Source of the DNA: Eopsaltria australis
Taxonomy: Eukaryota; Chordata; Aves; Passeriformes; Petroicidae
Assembly (NCBI GenBank): GCA_034509425.1
Contig: JAVTVJ010000072.1
Coordinates: 1,364,001 to 1,428,000 of the forward strand
Length of the DNA: 64,000 nt
Reading direction: 5' to 3'
Shown here one piece after another: positions 27,918-39,700 of the stretch (within the stretch, counting starts at the first letter, position 1; each line of letters starts with the position of its first letter). Both the position numbers and the translations under genes were made by a program. The notes below the pieces were generated by a model. The model ran no database searches. It saw only the letters and a program-made list of their open reading frames with translations, and was not told the DNA's origin.

Positions 27918-28558
27918 TGTAAATAAAATGTTATAAAACATAACATTTCTCTTCAGTTGTCTGGGACAGACCCTCAGCCCCACGTGTTCCAAAGGGCTCC
28001 CGGCCCAGGGCTCTCGTCAGCACCCGGCGGTCCCCCAGCAGGATCCTGCTGATCCCAGCTGCAGGCTACAGCCCTGCTGGCGAGATAGCAGCCACAGACA
28101 CTCCTCGAAGAACTGACACCAGACTAAGAGGTGAGAGGGATCTTTTGTATGGATTCCTGAGGTTACTAAGCCCAGAAGGGTCCAGGGACAAAAGGCAGAT
28201 AGACAGAGTAGAACATCAACTTTTATACGGAGAGGGTCAAGCAATAGGGGCAGGGTTCAGGGGCGGAATGGGGGAGGGACAATGCAAGGGGCGCCAACCA
28301 GGGAAGAGCAGGGGAGGGGAGAAGGGGCCAGGCCAATGAGATGTCGAGACTGGGGGAACTTTCTGGAACAATATGAATATTTAAAGAGAGGTGGGGGATA
28401 ACTGACCAACCATTGGAACTGAATTAAGGTTACTGTAACAGGAAGGAACCATTATAAACTCAGGGGGGAGATGTCACGGAGTGGTGCCTTCCCACCACTC
28501 GTTGGGCTGGGTTGTCTCTTCTTCAGCCACCCTCTGGGTGGCTTCAACCACTGCAACA
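27918..28558 (-). mobile_element. Solo LTR, ERVK-like, minus orientation
   Basis: This 641-bp unit is bounded by TG...CA and a perfect 6-bp flanking duplication (GTAGTC). It is GC-rich in AT-rich surroundings. On the minus strand the 5' end is TGTTGCAGTGG and the 3' end is TTTACA. A TATAAAA box lies at 28221-28227 with an inverted CCAAT box about 105 bases upstream (28333-28337), giving a U3-like promoter layout that supports the minus orientation. No clear AATAAA was found downstream of the TATA box. There is no internal gag, pol or env sequence, so this is best explained by recombination between two LTRs of a provirus. An alternative 3' end at 27958 was considered; it has no matching duplication. 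Confidence 0.8.
28221..28227 (-). promoter_or_regulatory. TATA box of the solo LTR
   Basis: TATAAAA on the minus strand sits in a GC-rich U3-like setting, preceded by CCG. A CCAAT motif is at 28333-28337. Transcription, if any, would run toward lower coordinates. Whether it is active cannot be judged from the sequence. Confidence 0.55.
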
Positions 28559-28564
28559 GTAGTC
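28559..28564. repeat. Target-site duplication, right copy
   Basis: GTAGTC is identical to 27912-27917 and directly abuts the CA end of the solo LTR. Confidence 0.8.
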
Positions 28565-31248
28565 AAAGTGCATAAATCCAAGCCTTCCCTCAGAAAAAGA
28601 CATTAAGCAAACAAACAAAGAAATGCACTCGTTTCATTTTTTCAAACCAAGCTCCACACATTACAATGCAGACTTTGGGGTGCAGGTGCAAAGCAGGGAT
28701 GTCCTGCATGGTTCTGTGGAGGAGTCTAGCAGTCAGAAGGGCTGAGGGCTGCATGTGCTACCCTCATCAAAGCACAGAAAGGCCCAGAGCATCACAATGC
28801 AATATCATAGCTAAAGGAAAAAATAAGTTTGTGATGAGCTTCCTGATCGTGAGATAGAGTTGTATTTTGCTGTATAGCTAGGGTCAGCCTTAGGCAGAAA
28901 AAAAGGGGAATTGCATGATTTCATTTTCTCGTGCAATATGCTATAATCATCTCAACAAATGTAAATTCAGATTGGTATTTGCACGTTTCCTTTGTGAGAA
29001 GACTGATAAGTTCTATTAATGATCAGAGAGCTCTCCCCAAGAAAAGCACTGTTTATTCAGGACAGCAGCATTATAGTGAAAATGAAAATGAGATGTAAGA
29101 GCCTGCCTTGCTTAGGAGTGGTCTATTAATATCCCTAAAGAAATATAAATCTAAATCTCTCCCTTCTGACTGTTCACTCAGCTCTTGTCCAGGTTTTGGC
29201 CTAGTACACAGCTCACACTAAGACCTGATGTGTGCTGGGAGCAGGCCAGCAAGAGAGCCACATGTACGCAGGACAGGATAGACAGAGCAGCACAAAGGCC
29301 ACCATGCAGCTGTTATCACCTGCTGCTTGCTGTCTCCTCCAGCCATTGTCTCTTCCATCCTTGCATATTAATTGCCTGAAGTTTTTTCTGTATCCATTAA
29401 TTTATGGAAATGACATAGACCAAACTTCCAAGCTGGAGGTTATGAATATATTGTCCTACCTAAGAAGATTTTGAAGCAGATCCAGTAGCAACCAGACTGC
29501 TGAGGCTTTCATTCATTCCTGTGTGACACAGGGGACACCTGTGCTGTGAGGGAGGAGGAAGAGTTAGTACTCCCACCCTTTGCAAGGTAAGGGGTTTGGC
29601 CATTGGCATGTGAGTTAAAGAACTTGTGAGTCATGAATTACTGAAGTGATGAATGAATGAATTCTTGTTAGACTAGCCTGTACAAATAAGATTGTTTGTC
29701 TTTCTTTCCTCAAAAAGTAGAGCTTAATTTACAGAATATATTTTCCTGTAAATTTAAGAGGTTAAAATGGACCATGACACCACTCCTAGTGCTTGTTATA
29801 CCTGCTACAGTCCCAAGTCATTAATTTGCAAACAGTATCTATTTTTTCAGCCAGAACTGCCAAATTTCTAAGTTTAAAGTCTGATTTCCATTTCTGCCTC
29901 TCTGACTAGGCCAATTATTTCAAGTATTCATTGTTGGGGGAAGAAGATTTGGACCCTGACATCTCAAAAGACTTTTCACTTGCATGGTTTCCCCACAACT
30001 ATTTGGTTTTACAGGTTTCTAACATTTTCTAGACTCTTAGGACCATCTTTTAGTTCATAGTCTTCTTTTTGGACTTACTGCTGACCGAATTCCTGGCTTC
30101 CTGTACACCATTTATAGCCCTAACATAGTAGCCTTCTGCTGTTCTGTGCCGTTACAGGATTTTTCACATGGGGTATTGATCACTCAGAACTAGGAATATT
30201 AGAAGACAAAAATTTATTGTTTTCTGTAAGCTGCAACTGTTCAATTCTGCTGCATTTAAATAATTCACGAGTAAATAAGGCTTCTGTATTACAGAAGGCC
30301 ATCCACTCCATCTTACAAATTTCATTTTGATAGCTTTTTCCTAATGTCAACTTTCTAAATTCCTCTATTTATAACTGACATCATCCCTTGCAATTCAACA
30401 GAAAAAAAACAGCACTTCATGTAACAGTAATTTCTGAACAAGCATTTCCTTTCTGTTCTGTATATGGAGATTGGAGTTTTATTTAAGCAATGAGTGTAAA
30501 TCTCAGCTAAAACCAGAAAATGTTGCTGTCAAATGCTTATTCAATGCTATTTCAGTACAGGGATAACAAATTAAAAATTGTAATATTGCATATTGCATCT
30601 TACTGAGGATGCCTAAGAGATCTAAAAATTACGATGTATTCAGCCGCAAGAATCCTGTAGGTATTGCACACTTTAGTGGGACAGAAATCCACAATGCCAT
30701 ATGGCAAACTGGAATCAGATCCAAATAGAATAATAGTTTTGTGGCAAAGGAATAAGTTTTCTTTCTCTATATAAAGTAGATTTTCACCTAATTTTCACCC
30801 GATTGTGCTTTCATAATATAGGATAAGATTAAAGTGGTTTTTTTTCTGGTACTACTGCTGTGAATAATGTTAAGAAAACAGGATGACATGCATATCTGGA
30901 CCTTAATAGATGATCAGTCTATTAATTTCTTCTTTCAAACCATACAACTGTATAAGTTCATCTCCATTTAACTAGGTAATATCCCCTTTTTATTTTTTTT
31001 CCAGGCCATTACCTTTAAAGGAATAATGGAAAGGCTTTTTGGAGAGTCAGGTAGCAAAACCTTGTCAAACCCCCAGATTTTATTACTTCAGTTTACAGAA
31101 ACATTACTGTGGAACCTGAAGGAGGTATACTAGAAAGGTGTCTCAAACCATCCCTTTGTTTCTGTCCAGGAAATACTAGATACAATTTAATTTTGGACAT
31201 TGTTTTTAACAGGAAATAGTCCCAAAAATACATTTTAAAATTATTAAT

Positions 31249-31270
31249 AGTTTTGTTTTGTTTTGTTTTG
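31249..31270. repeat. (TTTTG)4 simple repeat
   Basis: Four tandem TTTTG units followed by TGG. Low-complexity pentanucleotide repeat. Confidence 0.85.
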
Positions 31271-32496
31271 TGGTTTTAGTTTCATCTGGGTTAAGGAGGA
31301 AAATATCACAGTGTAATGAAGTTTTGTCTAGGCCGTATGAGACATGAAAACCAGCAGAAGTAGTTGGCATGGTGAAGAATTTTCCTTTTGAGTTTATTAC
31401 AAAAACATGTCTTCTTCTTATCTTTAAGATGTGTTTTATTATCATCATAGAGCACCTGAAATTTTACTTCAAGACTACCTTTTAGCAGACAGTTTCTGTT
31501 CACTCATCACTCCTAAACATGAGGTGAATGTTATACCTTTCTTTACAAATGAGGTAGAAGTTCCAGTGCTCTTTCTTGAGGATTTCCTTTTCCCTCCATT
31601 CAGAAATGAACATAAATTAACATAAAGAGTATTTACTTTATCTGAGAAAAATAATCAGCTGATAGAAGTTTGTGACTATACTGTAGCTCTGCAAAATGTG
31701 GTAAACACAGTGAACCATCTCACTCAGAAAGGATAGCTTCAACTGCTAAGCAAATACCCATGGAAAGACTCAAGTCTCAGTAGACCTTGCAGGAAATATC
31801 AAATTTTTTTAATCAAAAGGAAAAGTCTATCCTGTATTTACAGAACTCAAAACAGATCAAAAGAATGAATCACTTATTCAGCCCCTTTTTCTTAAGAAGT
31901 GAGTCCTTTTTAATAAAGATTCAGTGAAGTCCAGGAGCACTATTCAATATTAGTTAGAAAGACATAGAGCACCTTCCCATTGCAGATGGGTTGCAGAAAA
32001 AGTTACCTGCTAAACACTACAGTTCATGTAAGTGTGAGGAAACTTAATCTTGCAAGAGTCCTACAACTTGACAGGGAGGTCCTAACATTACAGGGACGGC
32101 CATAAGACCTAAGACCAACATTCAGTGTGGTAACAAAACAGCTGAGAATAAGATACTTTTCTTCTCAGAAATGTCAGCTATAGGATGGCATATGTTTCTG
32201 CTTCCCTTAGCTGCAGAAATCTCATGAATTAAATTAAAACGATTGCATGGAAATGAAAGGCAGATGGAAGCACAGGAAATAAAAAAATTAACTCCAAAAC
32301 CCTTAGTTCAGTCAAGTTGTAGCCCACTGCAAATGGTTTCTTATCAGGAAAAGACTTAGGTGGTGTTATCACCTACACTTACAATAGTATCCTCTGATAT
32401 GGGACATTTATTGAACTCTAGCTGAAAAAAAGTCTAGCAGATAACCCTTGTGAATGTGTATTTCTTGGCAGAACAGTTTGCACCTGTTGTGCATCT

Positions 32497-32497
32497 T

Positions 32498-32533
<36 letters not shown>
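32497..32533. repeat. T-rich tract with TTTTC units
   Basis: T8C is followed by four TTTTC units and then a run of about 15 T. On the minus strand this is a poly(A)-like tract lying about 40 bases beyond the end of the unidentified repeat, which could mark a retroposed tail. The first copy of that repeat lacks such a tract, so the link is tentative. Confidence 0.8.
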
Positions 32534-32570
32534 AAATAATGTAGTGAGAGTGATCTTACTCTTTTTTTCC

Positions 32571-32771
32571 TTCACACCTGGAATCTCAATGGACAATCCT
32601 CATAGCTGGTCTTACCAAGCCTGCAGTGAATTTTTAGCTCTGCACAGCTATGGATTGTAGGCCAGACAGTGTGAGCTGAACATTAGTACTGTTCCTAAGG
32701 TTCAAATTTTGAGTTCAGACCAGTTGTCAGCCTGCTAATTTTTAACTTGATTGGAGACTGACATTTCTCAA
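32571..32771. repeat. Unidentified dispersed repeat, copy 2
   Basis: Same orientation as the copy at 26018-26218, with about 84% identity. Upstream flanks differ completely (a T-rich tract here), and downstream the match ends after ATTTCTCAA. The sharp ends indicate a defined repeat unit rather than one segmental duplication of the region. Confidence 0.8.
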
Positions 32772-33082
32772 GTTGCTGAAAAACCCCCAAAGAAAGCACA
32801 GTTATAATTTATCCAAACTAAATTATGTAAGCCAACACAGTTGACGGACTGAACTAAATAAAGTATTTAATAACAGACTGGAAAGTCCAATGAAGAGTTA
32901 CTGAAATGGTTTCATCAGGTAGACATAAAGAAATGAAGGGAATTTTGTTTGTTTGATAGGGATGAGAAAAGATGGCAGGATGTAATTGTAGCCATCCATT
33001 GCATTAAGGTTGGGTTATGCAAAAGAGGGACACAAAATAATCTCAGAGCAGCACAATTAAAGGATGAGCCATATTCATAGGC

Positions 33083-33298
33083 CGTAGAAAAGAAATCCCA
33101 GATAGATATAAGGAAAATATCTTAACAAACAAATGCCGTGGTCAGGGACTAGGACTGGTGGACCCTGGAAGCTGTGAAATCTTCATTCTTAGAGATTTTT
33201 GAAATAAGACTGTCCTGAGCAAATTGTTCTGTCTTTGAAGCTAGTCCTGCATTACAAACTTGAATGGTCCTCTCTAAATTAATTTTTCCTATGGTTTA
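33083..33298 (+). mobile_element. CR1 LINE 3' end, first of two
   Basis: The plus-strand order fits CR1: a GAAATCCCAGATAGATATAA segment (end of ORF2, the family's dLDIRK-like coding stretch), then GGAAGCTGTGAAATCTTCAT, then TCCTGAGCAAATTG, then the decayed terminus near CCTCTCTAAATTAATTTTTCC. Only the last ~215 bases remain. It is old and has no usable frame. A second CR1 end follows immediately downstream. Confidence 0.7.
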
Positions 33299-33319
33299 TA
33301 TGTAGTATACTTGAACGAC

Positions 33320-33790
33320 AATATGGCCAGTTCTGAGTTCCCCAGGACAAAAGAGATAAGGAGCCACTGGGGAGAGATCAGTGAATGGCCACAAAAATGA
33401 TGAAGCATCTCTTCTGCAAGGAAAGGCTGAGAGAGCAGGAACTGTTCAGACTGTAGAAGAGAAGGCTTCGAGGGATCTCATCATTGTATGTAAGTATCTG
33501 AAGGAAGATACAAAGAAGATAGAACCATGATTTTCTAATGATATCCAGTGAGAGGGCCAGAGGCAATGGACACAAACAGGAACATGAGAGGTTTCCTCAG
33601 AACTTCAGGACACACTTTTTCACTGGTTCAGGTCAACCAGAGAGATTGTGACATCACCACCCTTGGAGATACTAAAAAGATGTCATGGTGCTGGGCAATG
33701 AGCTCAAGAAGGCCCTCCTTGAGCAAGGGAATTGAACCACATGACCTCCAGAGGTCACTTCCAACCTCAATCCTTCCATGATTCTGCAAT
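33320..33790 (+). mobile_element. CR1 LINE fragment, RT end and 3' terminus, second of two
   Basis: Plus-strand CR1. It begins with a GAGTTCCCCAGGACAAAA-like segment and continues with GAAAGGCTGAGAGAGCAGGA, ACTGTTCAGACTGTAGAAGA and GGGATCTCATCATTG. These are the family's EERLRE / LFxLEKRRLRxDLI coding stretch with stops. It ends in ATGACCTCCAGAGGTCACTT followed by CCAACCTCAATCCTTCCATG, the typical 3' terminus. About 470 bases are kept and the frame is broken. Confidence 0.88.
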
Positions 33791-36700
33791 ACATATCATG
33801 TTAACAAATAATTTTGGGACTATGTTGACAGTGCAGATCAAACCCGTGAGTTTCTCTTTTTTTCCCATGGTTACAGCTCTCAATGTCCTAAATGTCAGCT
33901 GTATCCAACATTCAGTGATAGGTTTTTGTCCAATTAATAAAACATGGAAGCTTTATTGTATAGATCTTGCTAATTACCAAAAAACTAATTGTCTAAATTC
34001 TACTGAAAATGTGGTTTACAAGTATTCATAACCTTCATATTTTTAATAGGCTTTAATAGGATTAATTTTAAAAATGACATTTGTTTTACTCATAATAAGA
34101 CATTATTCAAGATAATGGTTGAAAATGTCTTGCTAGATCCCTGAAAATACTATACAGCCAAGATCCCAGAGTAAACTGAAAAGCACCTCCTTCCCTCTCT
34201 CCATCACAGCTACCTTTTCTCCTGTTCTCACAGAAAGTCCAAGGAAAAAAAAATCTGATCCTCAAACTGAGACTCAAATTGAATGCACTTGGCAATCAGA
34301 ATTTATTCCCAGTTTGAACTCTAATACACAGAGTTCTTTCAAGGCTAGGCAATGATTTTATAAAAGAAAAAATTATGATATCTGCTGATGCCTTTACCTG
34401 TATCAGCAATTCAATTAAATAATTGAACCATTCTACCTTATTCTGGAAGCAACATTTTCCCTGGAGTAATTAATGTTCAAATGGAAGCAAAACCAAATGC
34501 AAACCAAGCAACCCTATGTGACATGATTAAGACAGTCTTAGGTTTATTTCTCTAACAGTGTTGGTGGTGTAAAGCAAGAACTCAGGTGAACATCTAGGTC
34601 TCTTAGCTAACAAGGCTCTAAATTGCAGTAGCTGTCTGGCATCTTTGCTGTCTGAAAAAATCTAAACGTTTTGTAAGCTCTCTCTTTGTTTGCTGGGTGT
34701 TTATTTTCCTTCTTTTAAGAATTCTAGTGACGTAAACCAGAAGAATAAACAGAGCTTTTCTGAGGAATCCATAGGTAATTCACCAAGGTACACAATCTAA
34801 CAAATTAATTAAGCAAACAGGTTGGCTGATAAGGATTTTTTTAAGCTCATTAGAAAATTTTTAATAGGCTTACTTTTGAATTTTAGAATCATATTCATTT
34901 ATTTCTCAATTATTTCTTAGAAGTGTTTTGCTACAAGTAGAAGTGAAGGATAAAGTATTTTTCCATACATCATGTTTATTATTATAGTGGCATGGCATGC
35001 CACAGGCCAGTTCAGGGCCTGTTTTGTCCATGTCCAGATTTCTGTTTTGTCCATGTCCTCCCCAGCAAAAGGAGGAACAGGAATGAACCCCTGTTTGGGT
35101 GGTTTGTCTTGAGGGTCTTTTTGACAAATCAACCAATTCTCTGTTTTATTTACTAAATAGACAATGGCAGCTCAGCAGTACTTGGGTAAGTACACAAGGA
35201 GCATCATCAGTTGAGAACATTAGCACAGAATAAAACTCTCTATGGTTATTGGGGTCAAAAAACATTTTAGATATCCAAAGCAGTTAAAAAGCAAGTCCTA
35301 AATTTGGAGTTTTTCAAGTCCCTCTTGAATTGTTGCAAACACAGGAACAATTAATTCCTTCACGGATGTCTATTTGAATTCATAATTACCAGGTCTATTT
35401 GAAAGTTCTGGAATCTTTCCTCACAGTTAGGCTTCATATTTTACGAACTTTGCTTCATGTGCAGTGAAACACCTCAGGAGGACATGGCTGAAAAACTCAG
35501 CATTCATTCATTTAATATGAGTGAGTAATGAAGTGAAAAAGGGTAAAAAGTTAAAAAATTTACTTCCTGAATCACTAAGCAGTACCAATAATTCCCTTTT
35601 CTAAAACATTTCATTTAACATTTCATTTGTGATTTGTCTCTGGCCAAACAGACTTTGGATTATCTACACAAATGGCAAATCACCCACAAGATTGCTGGAA
35701 AATGTCTCCAGAACCTGACAACCAGAATATTATTTACTTACAGCATTCTTGTAGAAAATAGGATATGTAGACTTGTATTTTTTTTACTTAAGGAAAAGAG
35801 CCAACTAATTGATCTGCAGTTGTGTGAGTAGAATCAGGAGCATTAGGCAGCATTAATAACCAGGAGTGTAACACAGATCTGCTTTGCTCTTTGAAAGAAT
35901 GGACATGTTGTGAGTCTACCCCGATTAGAAGTCTTTATCTCTGTTCTTCCATGCTGGGACAACTCTAGATCTTTCAAAATCCCACTCCTACTCCTCCATC
36001 TGTATTCATACCAGAAATTGCCAGGAGAAAAGTGAAAGGATGGCATAAAATAACCTTTACTGTTTTAGTTCTATTTTTACTGCTTTATTTCATGCAGTTT
36101 TGGCCTGTGCCAGCTAGCATTGTCTATGTCAGTGCCCAGTTCATGGCATGGTATGAATCAAGAACTCTTTCCAGTTCACTTTTTGTGTAAGGTTTCCCAG
36201 GAAGTTCACCATTGCAGACTTCCCTCTTGACTCCAGAACCCAAGAACTGCCCCTGGCCTATTTTAAACCCTTTGTATTTTTTAAACCCAGACCTTAAAAT
36301 TTGTAACTGACTGTGTTTCTTCCATTCATGGATTCCACACCTCAGTTCTTGGTGCTGGATGTGCGTGGAGTTACCATCTACTGACAGAAGTGAGAGGAAA
36401 GGTTCCAGCTGTGTTATTCCATTGTGGTACAAGGCATAACACCAGCCCATCAGAATGCCTCCTATTTTAGAGTAAGGAGCAGTCTGAGTAGAATTGTGGT
36501 TTCCACAGTTTTTACATCCACTACTGGAGTTTTAGCTGTGATTCTAATTAAACCTTTCTCAGTAAATTTGAACAATAAAATGCTGCAGACAGGTAAAGTT
36601 TCAGATTTCACAAATTTGAAATATTTTCTATGACAGTCATAGGAAAGGAAAAGGCCACTTCTGAATGTGTACATGAAGACAATCAGGACATGACCCAAGA

Positions 36701-39700
36701 ATATTTCTACTTACTATAAAAAAACTGGTGCGTAAGAAGTCAGGCTGCTTCATGTCGTGCTGCCAGGTCAGGAGCAAGAATGGAAACAGATGTAGTCTTT
36801 CCCTAATTTTTTGTTGGTTTATACTTCTCAAGTATTTCCAACCCCAATTTCTTGGCTAGAGCTAGGATTTTTAAACTTCCTAGATAGGAAGAGACATGAT
36901 GACCAGCATAACTGTGGGTGTGAGAGTGATAATTCTTGTTTATCTATACATTCCATTGTTTAGGAAACTATTTGCCTTCCTGGGAAAAAGAGGTGAATTT
37001 AGTGTTCATTCTCTAGTTAGTTCTATTTCTCTTTTATTCATTTGTGACTGGGGCATAAAAGCACTGAATGGATTCTTCATTTTATTTTTATATAAGAACA
37101 TAAATACACACTACAATCATGTCCCATGTATTCACAGTTGAATGAAACACTAAAGTGCTATCTTTTTTATGTGACACTCAATTTTGTAAGCTAAGCAGCA
37201 GTGTAAAGTAGTCTGAAGATCCGCTTGATTTGAAAGATAATTGCAAATACTTAGGAGACTTTTAACAATTGTGATTTATTACTAAGCAGTTTATATTCAA
37301 ATGCATTAATAATATTCTGAAGTAATGCAAACTCTTGGCTGTGACTAAAGGATTCATAAAGGCAGTTAGTGTTTCATGATATGATGAAATGACAGCTTTC
37401 ACTTCAGTGTATGTAAATTGCTAAAAATGTGGTGTGACACCTTTGCTTTGCTGTCAAAGGTTTCCCCTCTGAATATATGCTTAGTCTTCCCTGCTGCTCG
37501 ATAAGACAAGTAGAATATTTTGGTTTCTGAGAAAATAATAAGGAACTACCATCTCAGTCTGCCTCTTTAAACACCTTTATTTTGCTCCACTGACACCAGT
37601 ACATATGGAATACAAGCCAGCAGTCAAGGTGGAGAATACCAAAATGCCAAAGGATTTGAAGAGGGTACCCAGAATAGGCAACATAATAGTGGTTAGATTG
37701 CTCTGTAAGTGAGAAGGGTGGAATCTAATTTAAGAATGGCTTGAGATTAATTAGATGCAAAATGACTAAGCAGATAAAGGGACTAACTGAGCTGAAAATG
37801 GCTGGGGAAATGTGGAACCCATATGGTTCACAGTGCACTTTCCCTTTCTTTATTCAAGTACTCAGAAAGAGACTGTTAAAAAAGTGTGGGAGAAACCAAA
37901 TGTCTCAGGAACACCATGGCCTCATTCCAAGTTTCAGGGAAGAATTCAGTGCTTTGTCTCTGATTTTGTTAAGCCTCTCTTCAGGTATATGGATCTCACT
38001 CTAGATTCCTCCACATTTCTGAGCAAGTTTTATACAAAGATCTGAATTTTTCCTGTATATAGATACTAACCAGTTTATTAATTATGAGGAAGCTAATGTC
38101 TGACACTCTTATGAGCATATATGTTTAATTGAGGGAAGCATGTTTCATGTGGCGGGTACAAAAGAGGGAAATTCCTTCACACACACACAAGTCATTGATA
38201 TTAAGACATAACCTTAGTTTACTTTTGGCTTTTACCTCTCTCCCCTTTAAATTGTGCAGTATTTTTCCTCGAGCACAGGTCAGGAAATTATTCTACACCA
38301 AAACAGGAGCATATTGGGAGTGTTTCATTGCTGTGGTGAGGGCACCACAGGCAGTTCCAGCCCCATGCCAGGTCCCTCCCTGTCAGGAGCATGTGGGAAG
38401 TTAAATGGGGCTGGAAGTGCTCTCCCAAGTGAGTTGATTGGGAAGGAGGCAGGCCTCAGCTGCATTACCTCAGAGCTGGCCCTGAGCTCCAGCACCCAAA
38501 CCCACAGAAGGGAGAATGAATCCAGGGCTCTTACATTTACCCCAGTGCTACCCAGTGCTGTGGAAAACCAAGCATGGTCCAGTTCCTCAGTGTATCAAAA
38601 TAATATCGGGAAGGCCCTACTGCTGCTGATGGTGCCACCACTGTCCCTAAGAAAAAAGTGAAGAAATGTAATCTACTTTCCATTTCTAGCAAATTATATT
38701 CAAATTCTATTTACCAAGTATAATTTCAAAACCTTTTTCTTCACATGCTTGTTTAATAACTTCTTTTTGTTTGCTAGTCTTTACAATGAATTTTTGACCT
38801 TCTGTCTATAAATTGTATATGCTAATGAATGTCTTTTATTTCCTTGGAATGTTTTCAAATATTATTTTTATAATCCTTAATGTTGAACTTACTTCTGTTA
38901 CTCTAGTAAATCAGAAATAGAAGTCTGGGATGGTTGATATATTTTTGCAGTCCCTAGAATATTTAAATCATGATTTTATATAAAAGAATTATAATGACAG
39001 GCAAAACATGGAGAAAGATGGCTAGAATTCCAATTTTATTGTAAAAATCCTCTTTTACCTTTCAGAGGTATTTCTTCCTGTAACAGATTGGGTTTTTTAC
39101 ATAATACCTTTTCTCTTAGCAGGGTGTATTTCTGTCCTCTGTCAAAGCAGCTAAAAATCATCAGAATATGAGGAATTAGGCTCTCCTGCCTCACCATTAG
39201 TATTACAGGCTGACTTGAAAGAATTTTAAGAGTTATGAAGGTCAGTAATAAGGACAGGGATGCAATAAACTGTAAGTTGTGGTTATAGTAACAGCAATTT
39301 CATTATAAAATTGAGCTGGACTAATTACCATGACTTTGGTGGTTCTGCTGGACAGAGGTTTTTTCTTCTTTAGGTTGGGATGCTTTTGGCATAGGCCAAT
39401 GCATTATTATAAATAGGATAATTCACTGGATTAAAATGAATTTAGCTTTTCATCATTCAATTAGGTTTTCACTTGTAAATGTAATGGCACTCAGAAGATC
39501 TGGTAAACAACAGACACAAAATTTCAGATGCAATGATGAAGATGTCATCTTTGTTCAGGTCAGAATTGGGCTTTCAAGATTTTCTACTTGGAAATGTGCT
39601 AACTGAAACTATAGAAAACTGTAGAAAAAAAAGAAAAAAGGATGGGAGAATTCTTGCAGTTAATCTGGAACTATAATTATACTGTAATACCTATATTCTT

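Larger units (their letters stand above)
28565..32570. other. AT-rich non-coding stretch, no gene seen
   Basis: Open frames are at most 80 codons and unrecognised. A (TTTTG)n tract lies at about 31249-31270, and a T-rich block at 32497-32533 precedes the second copy of the unidentified repeat. I see nothing else. Confidence 0.55.

Noticed and set aside
28470..28490. Purine run followed by ATGTCACGG, resembling a polypurine tract next to a plus-strand 3' LTR
   Set aside because: The region is inside the 641-bp unit, which has a minus-strand TATA/CCAAT layout and outer target duplications, and no second LTR boundary follows.
27958..28558. Alternative LTR boundary starting TGTCTGGG
   Set aside because: Its flanks (TTCAGT and GTAGTC) do not match, whereas starting at 27918 gives an exact 6-bp duplication with TG...CA ends.
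35161..35185. Possible 25-bp microexon between TTTACTAAATAG and GTAAGTAC, containing an ATG
   Set aside because: The segment is too short to test, and no neighbouring exon candidate or conserved peptide supports it.
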